Positions 60,240 through 64,000 of a DNA stretch of 64,000 bases are shown piece after piece. The position numbers were made by a program, and so were the translations under genes. How positions within the stretch are numbered: the stretch's first letter is position 1; every line of letters starts with the position of its first letter. Under the pieces are notes generated by a model. That model had not been told where the DNA came from, made no database searches, and saw only the letters and a program-made list of their open reading frames with translations. Source of the stretch: Pyrocephalus nanus (taxonomy: Eukaryota; Chordata; Aves; Passeriformes; Tyrannidae); the NCBI GenBank assembly GCA_038380795.1, contig CM076267.1:35836232-35900231 (forward strand), read 5' to 3'.

Positions 60240-61490
60240 AGCAGAGCCTCTTACAAAGGGTGGATAGTCATGAGTGGCATGGAAGGTGGAGAACATGGGC
60301 CAGTTTTCAGGGAAATTCTCTGCTCTAGTGGTCTGGAAGCTCACCCCTGAACAACCACAAGAAACTGATAAAAGTGGCAGAACATTTGGAAGGAGAATGC
60401 TGTGGCAACTCCAGAGAGGAGCAACTTACTGCAATATGTTGGGCCCTGGCTACTATTAATCAGTCACTGCTCCTCAGCAGACAGCACCCTCAGGGGGTGG
60501 AGGAGGAAAGCAGACCAACAGGCACCATGGCCACTCCAACTGCAAGTCTCCCTTATACAGAGGAAGAAATCCAAGACCAAATCAGTGAGGGATGAAGAGA
60601 AAGTTGGGCCCTCAGAACAGGAGGAAGGGGCAGGACCCAATCCCCATCCCCGGGTGAGCTGCCAGATATGCAAAAATATTTCAACCACCGGTCAGGTGAG
60701 TCCCCAGTCTGATGGCACATCAGACCCACAAGAGTATAAGGCTTCAGTTCACACTGGAGCACAATGAACACTGATGCCATGGAGATATGTAGGGGGCAGA
60801 GAATAGAGAATCCATCTCTATTTCTGGGGTGACAGGGGGAATCCCAGCAGCTGACTGTTCTAGAAGCTGAAGTGAGCCTGACCAGGAACAAATGGCCCTG
60901 TGAGTGGCCCAGACTCCCAAGGAGAGGGTATTTCAAGGACACAAAAGGCTTTTGGGATAGCTGCTGTAGAGACAGAGGAAATTAGACAGCTGAATACCTC
61001 ACCTGGTCTCTCAGAGGATCCTTCTGCTGTGGGGCCGCTGGGGTTGAAGATCAACAGGTACCGATGGACGGACCGGACGGTACGGATTGGAGTCCAGAGC
61101 AGCCAAGTGGTGCCACCACCAATATTGTTAATGTGCTTCTCTCCATTCCTTTGGCAGGCCAAAGAGTGCAGGCCGCTGTTTGCTTTCACCTGGAGAGGTG
61201 TGCAGTACACCTGGAACTGACTGCCCCCAGGGTGGAAACACAGCCCCACTATTTACCACTCACTGCTCCAGACTGCACTGGAGAAGGGTGAGGCTCCAGA
61301 ACGCTTAAAAGTACATCGATGACACCACCCTGTGGGGGAACAGGGCAGAGGAGGTTTCTGACATCTTCACCTCTTGTCCTCCAGTTCTCACCTCTGTCCC
61401 GCCAGTGGGAAGGGGGAGCAAGAGAGCAGTGTCTCGGTGGGGGCACTGAACTGGGGACTATCATTCCTAAACCACAACAATCTCCTGGCA
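60240..61490 (+). mobile_element. Decayed ERVL-type endogenous retrovirus (gag-pro-pol remnant)
   Basis: Plus-strand frames carry gag-like sequence (EEQLTAICWALATI near 60420), a protease-like segment with the mutated active-site triplet HTGAQ near 60755, an integral stretch of early pol (AFGIAAVETEEI near 60955) and reverse transcriptase pieces (FAFTWRGVQYTWN near 61180; YIDD at 61312-61323). Frames are broken by shifts and stops: a stop directly precedes the YIDD segment, a stop follows TWN at 61220, and the pol segment between about 61070 and 61140 is missing most of its length. No intact gene remains. The end near 61484 (ctaaaccacaaca) may be LTR-derived. Assignment rests on recognisable avian ERVL motifs. 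Confidence 0.72.
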
Positions 61491-62569
61491 CATGACCCAC
61501 AGCAACATCTACCCTAGCACATGCCTACAACCAGCCCTGCTGCCAGCTGAGGATTTTCCTTAACATTTCAATCCAGGCCATCCACACATTGCTCCAGTTC
61601 TTCAGCTACCTGGAACCACCTGCAAAAAGAAAACCAAGTAGCCTGGGAAGGCAGGGATTAATGGCCTTTCAGATTCAGGTTTTTTTCCCCTAGGGACAAG
61701 TTCCTGGGAAGAACATGCCATGCCAGCAGCCTCGTGTCCCTCCTGCCCTCCACACACTTCTCCATCCACTCGAGAGCCCAGTGGATGCCTTCAACTTCTT
61801 CATCTCCCACCTTCTCCCCATTTAAGCACAGGGATGGCTGCAGGTGGGGCCAGCCAGCCTGAAAGCAACAGGCTGGAGGATGGGACACCATCAGCACCTC
61901 TCTGTGGCCTCTGCCAGCAGGAAGCTCCTGCCAGGCCCCGGGGGAGCAGGGCTGTCACGGTGACCTTTCTCTAACAGGCAGCATCAGCAGCAGTGTCTGC
62001 ACTGCCAGAGCCAAGTGGCACCAGGCAAACTGCCTTTGTTCAACAGGGCCAGCCTAGAGGGAGAAAAAAGGCAGCATTACCAGTGAGGCAGCAGGTAGGG
62101 ATGATCACGGTGCCAGCCACTCCCGTTGCAGGTGGTTTTAGGCATTAACTGGGGTCAGAGTCAGCTGCAGCAGGGTGCTTTCCCAAGGTTAAGATGCATC
62201 ACTAAACTTTCTTTTTACGTTCAAGAGACAGCACTGATATTTTCGTGTGCAAGCGACCGGCTGAAGGTCACAGCCCGCGGGCAGGACGTTTTGGGACAGC
62301 TCCTACAGGGCAGGCCAAACAGGGAACACAAAGGCCAAAAGGACTGAGCATCACCCATGGGAATCACATGCTTTTAAGGCCAAGAGAAGGCAAGTCCATG
62401 AGTTAGACGTGATCTGCAGAGATTTCTCACTGCTTGTGCTGCATGAGGCAGTAGCAGTCTCTTGATTCACTGTGCACATGGAAAAAACCAATTATTTTAA
62501 GTCATTTTTCCAGGATGGAAATAAGCTCGTATTTCAATTCCTATTTACCAAAACAGGAGCCAAACTCAG

Positions 62570-63064
62570 TGCTGTACGAAAGTGTGTTTATTCCCAAGCT
62601 AAATTTCTCACATAAAACAATGTCTGTGAACAGCAGCATTCATCCTGACAGATCTCCAGCAGCCTCCTGGGCTTGGAGCCCCGACCCATTCCACCACAGC
62701 AATCAGGAATCTCTTTTCAGAGCTGTCAGGAAGGGGAGGGAAACGACAGAAAACAGATACATGGCCACTGGCACAGTCTCAGAAACTGTGCCTGCTCACA
62801 AGAAGAGCAGATGTGTCGAGATACTTTGCAGGGAGATTAATGCCTGCACAAAGACCCCACAGAACACCCTGCTCCTTGCAGACTGCCTGCAAAGGGGCAG
62901 CTGGCCTTGCCAGGAGAGAGCTGTGTTATTCCTGCAGACAGAAACCAGGGCTGTTGGATGTAATCATCTGCTGAACTGCTTCCAAGGCCCGAAGTGGCTG
63001 AGAGGTCGTGTCAGAGATGTGCTCCCTCGCACCCCGGTGCGCCGCTCCGGTCCCAGCTGATGCT
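62570..63064 (-). other. SLX9: SLX9 3' UTR
   Basis: The region runs from the SLX9 stop codon to just past a canonical poly(A) signal, about 490 nt. Minus-strand sequence after the predicted cleavage region is GT-rich (GAGTTTGGCTCCTGTTTTGG), as expected of a downstream element. The 181-codon plus-strand frame crossing it has no recognisable domain and is taken as chance. Confidence 0.5.
62587..62592 (-). terminator. AATAAA poly(A) signal of SLX9
   Basis: TTTATT on the plus strand reads AATAAA on the minus strand. It lies about 475 nt after the SLX9 stop codon, and I saw no earlier AATAAA between them. Cleavage would be expected at about 62565-62577. Confidence 0.5.
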
Positions 63065-63191
63065 CTAGAGGGAATTCCCTTCTTCCCCCAGCCTCAGCCT
63101 CTTGGAGAGGTGGTTGCTGATGGCCATAAGGGGGTTGGCTCTGTACTTGGGATCGGTGATAACCTCATGAAACCGAGCCACTTCCTCCTCT
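63065..63191 (-). CDS. SLX9: SLX9 (FAM207A) terminal coding exon
   Basis: An acceptor TTTCTTTCCGCAG on the minus strand opens a 127-nt coding stretch ending in TAG at 63067-63065. It encodes EEEVARFHEVITDPKYRANP then LMAISNHLSKRLRLGEEGNS L. This matches the C-terminus of the ribosome biogenesis factor SLX9 (FAM207A), which in human reads EEER-RF-E with YRASPL-AI at the same spacing. The protein acts in the nucleus/nucleolus in small-subunit maturation (by yeast homology). Entry phase is 2, so one base belongs to a split codon. Upstream exons lie right of the window. The gene is tandem with and upstream of ADARB1, as in other vertebrates. Confidence 0.9.
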
Positions 63192-64000
63192 CTGCGGAAA
63201 GAAAAATAACACACAAATTCTCCAAGTGCCTCGTGCAAAAGAAACCAAGCAGATAAGGACCAAGCTCATAAAGCAGCGGATTTCTGTCGAGACAGAGTGA
63301 TCCTGGGTGTAAATCTCAGAGAGAGACAGTACAAGAAATAAACCTAATTTAGCCAAGGGCAAAGCTCAAATTGCTGCCAGCTTCATGGGAGCCAGAGACT
63401 TGATCTCACGCCACAGAGACAGAAACAATCACGTTAGTGTCCAGCATCGCTTGGAAATGGTTATTTTAGAACTTTTCCCCAGTAGATCAAGGAACTGTGG
63501 GTGTCTGGTAAATCACCAGGAATGAAAACGACTTCAAGTCACTGCACCAGCACAAAATGAGATTCTCTTCTGGCATTCAGCTACTCCCCTCCCAGGTATG
63601 GGCCTTCCTTTCAATGCCAGCCCTGTCCCTGGCAGAGGAGGAGAGGAGCCAAACCTGAAGCTTGGGTTGGGGCAGTTGGGGCAATGTGGTGAGTCTTAGG
63701 GAACCCCCTATCCTAACTAAGATCCTGGGAAACAAACCTCAAGACCTTCCTCCAAACTGTTTGCCTCCCAAGAAGCACAGACTTCCCAGACCACCAAAAA
63801 GTAAAGAAAGGCAGAACTGAGCAAGGAAGGCATCCCACACCAACAGTGGCCAATTTCTGACAGAGAAGGGCATTCATGGAGCGTGCTGGAGATCTGTAGC
63901 CTGACTGTTCAGCCTCAGTTTGATGGCTCAGAACTGACAGAAATCCAAGAAACATGAAAGCAAACACTGCCAGATCACAGTGCCCAGCCCCAGGAGAGCT
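63192..64000 (-). other. SLX9: SLX9 last intron (partial)
   Basis: Sequence upstream of the SLX9 terminal exon. I searched the minus strand for the preceding lysine/arginine-rich SLX9 exon and did not see it, so the whole stretch is taken as intron. Confidence 0.65.

Noticed and set aside
62515..63060. 181-codon open frame on the plus strand
   Set aside because: It is antisense to the SLX9 3' UTR, ends at the SLX9 stop codon region, and shows no recognisable domain or splice context.

Overview
This window comes from a bird nuclear genome. It has large GC-rich introns with compact splice sites, many fragments of the avian CR1 LINE, and fragments of an ERVL-type retrovirus and its LTR that look typical of songbirds. 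A passerine is my guess, from the LTR style only.

Almost everything from the left edge to about 53.9 kb is one gene on the minus strand: ADARB1 (ADAR2), the nuclear double-stranded-RNA adenosine deaminase that edits glutamate-receptor and other pre-mRNAs. Transcription starts in a CpG island near 53.7-53.9 kb and runs leftwards. Seven standard coding exons are resolved to the base: 28330-28404 (start codon), 21738-22669 (both dsRNA-binding domains), 15559-15673, 13643-13811, 13021-13169, 12249-12417 and 3099-3280. Their phases join without a break into about 581 codons. All zinc and catalytic residues (H393, E395, C450, C515) are present. The last coding exons, roughly the final 120 residues, and the 3' UTR lie beyond the left edge.

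Three regulatory layers of ADARB1 can be read in the sequence. First, an AA dinucleotide lies exactly 47 nt upstream of the main acceptor of the dsRBD exon, and a complementary element lies about 1.2 kb further upstream. This is the ADAR2 self-editing switch, in which the enzyme makes its own alternative splice site and a frameshifted product. Second, an arginine/lysine-rich upstream coding exon at 33359-33458 splices in frame to the start exon and adds 49 residues, the ADAR2R/ADAR3-like R domain. Third, the predicted first exon carries an upstream ATG, and a well-formed 37-nt exon candidate at 36049-36085 would change where that uORF ends.

About 9 kb upstream of the ADARB1 promoter, in the same orientation, is the terminal coding exon of SLX9 (FAM207A) at 63065-63191, with its 3' UTR and a poly(A) signal. 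The tandem order SLX9 - ADARB1 is the known vertebrate order. The intergenic stretch (54.1-62.5 kb) holds a decayed ERVL gag-pro-pol remnant (about 60.3-61.5 kb), simple repeats, and no gene I can support.

Repeats are CR1 fragments in both orientations, including an inverted pair around exons 12.2-15.7 kb, two ERVL LTR fragments, and a local 215-220 bp duplication at 35.8 and 36.5 kb that flanks the 37-nt exon candidate.
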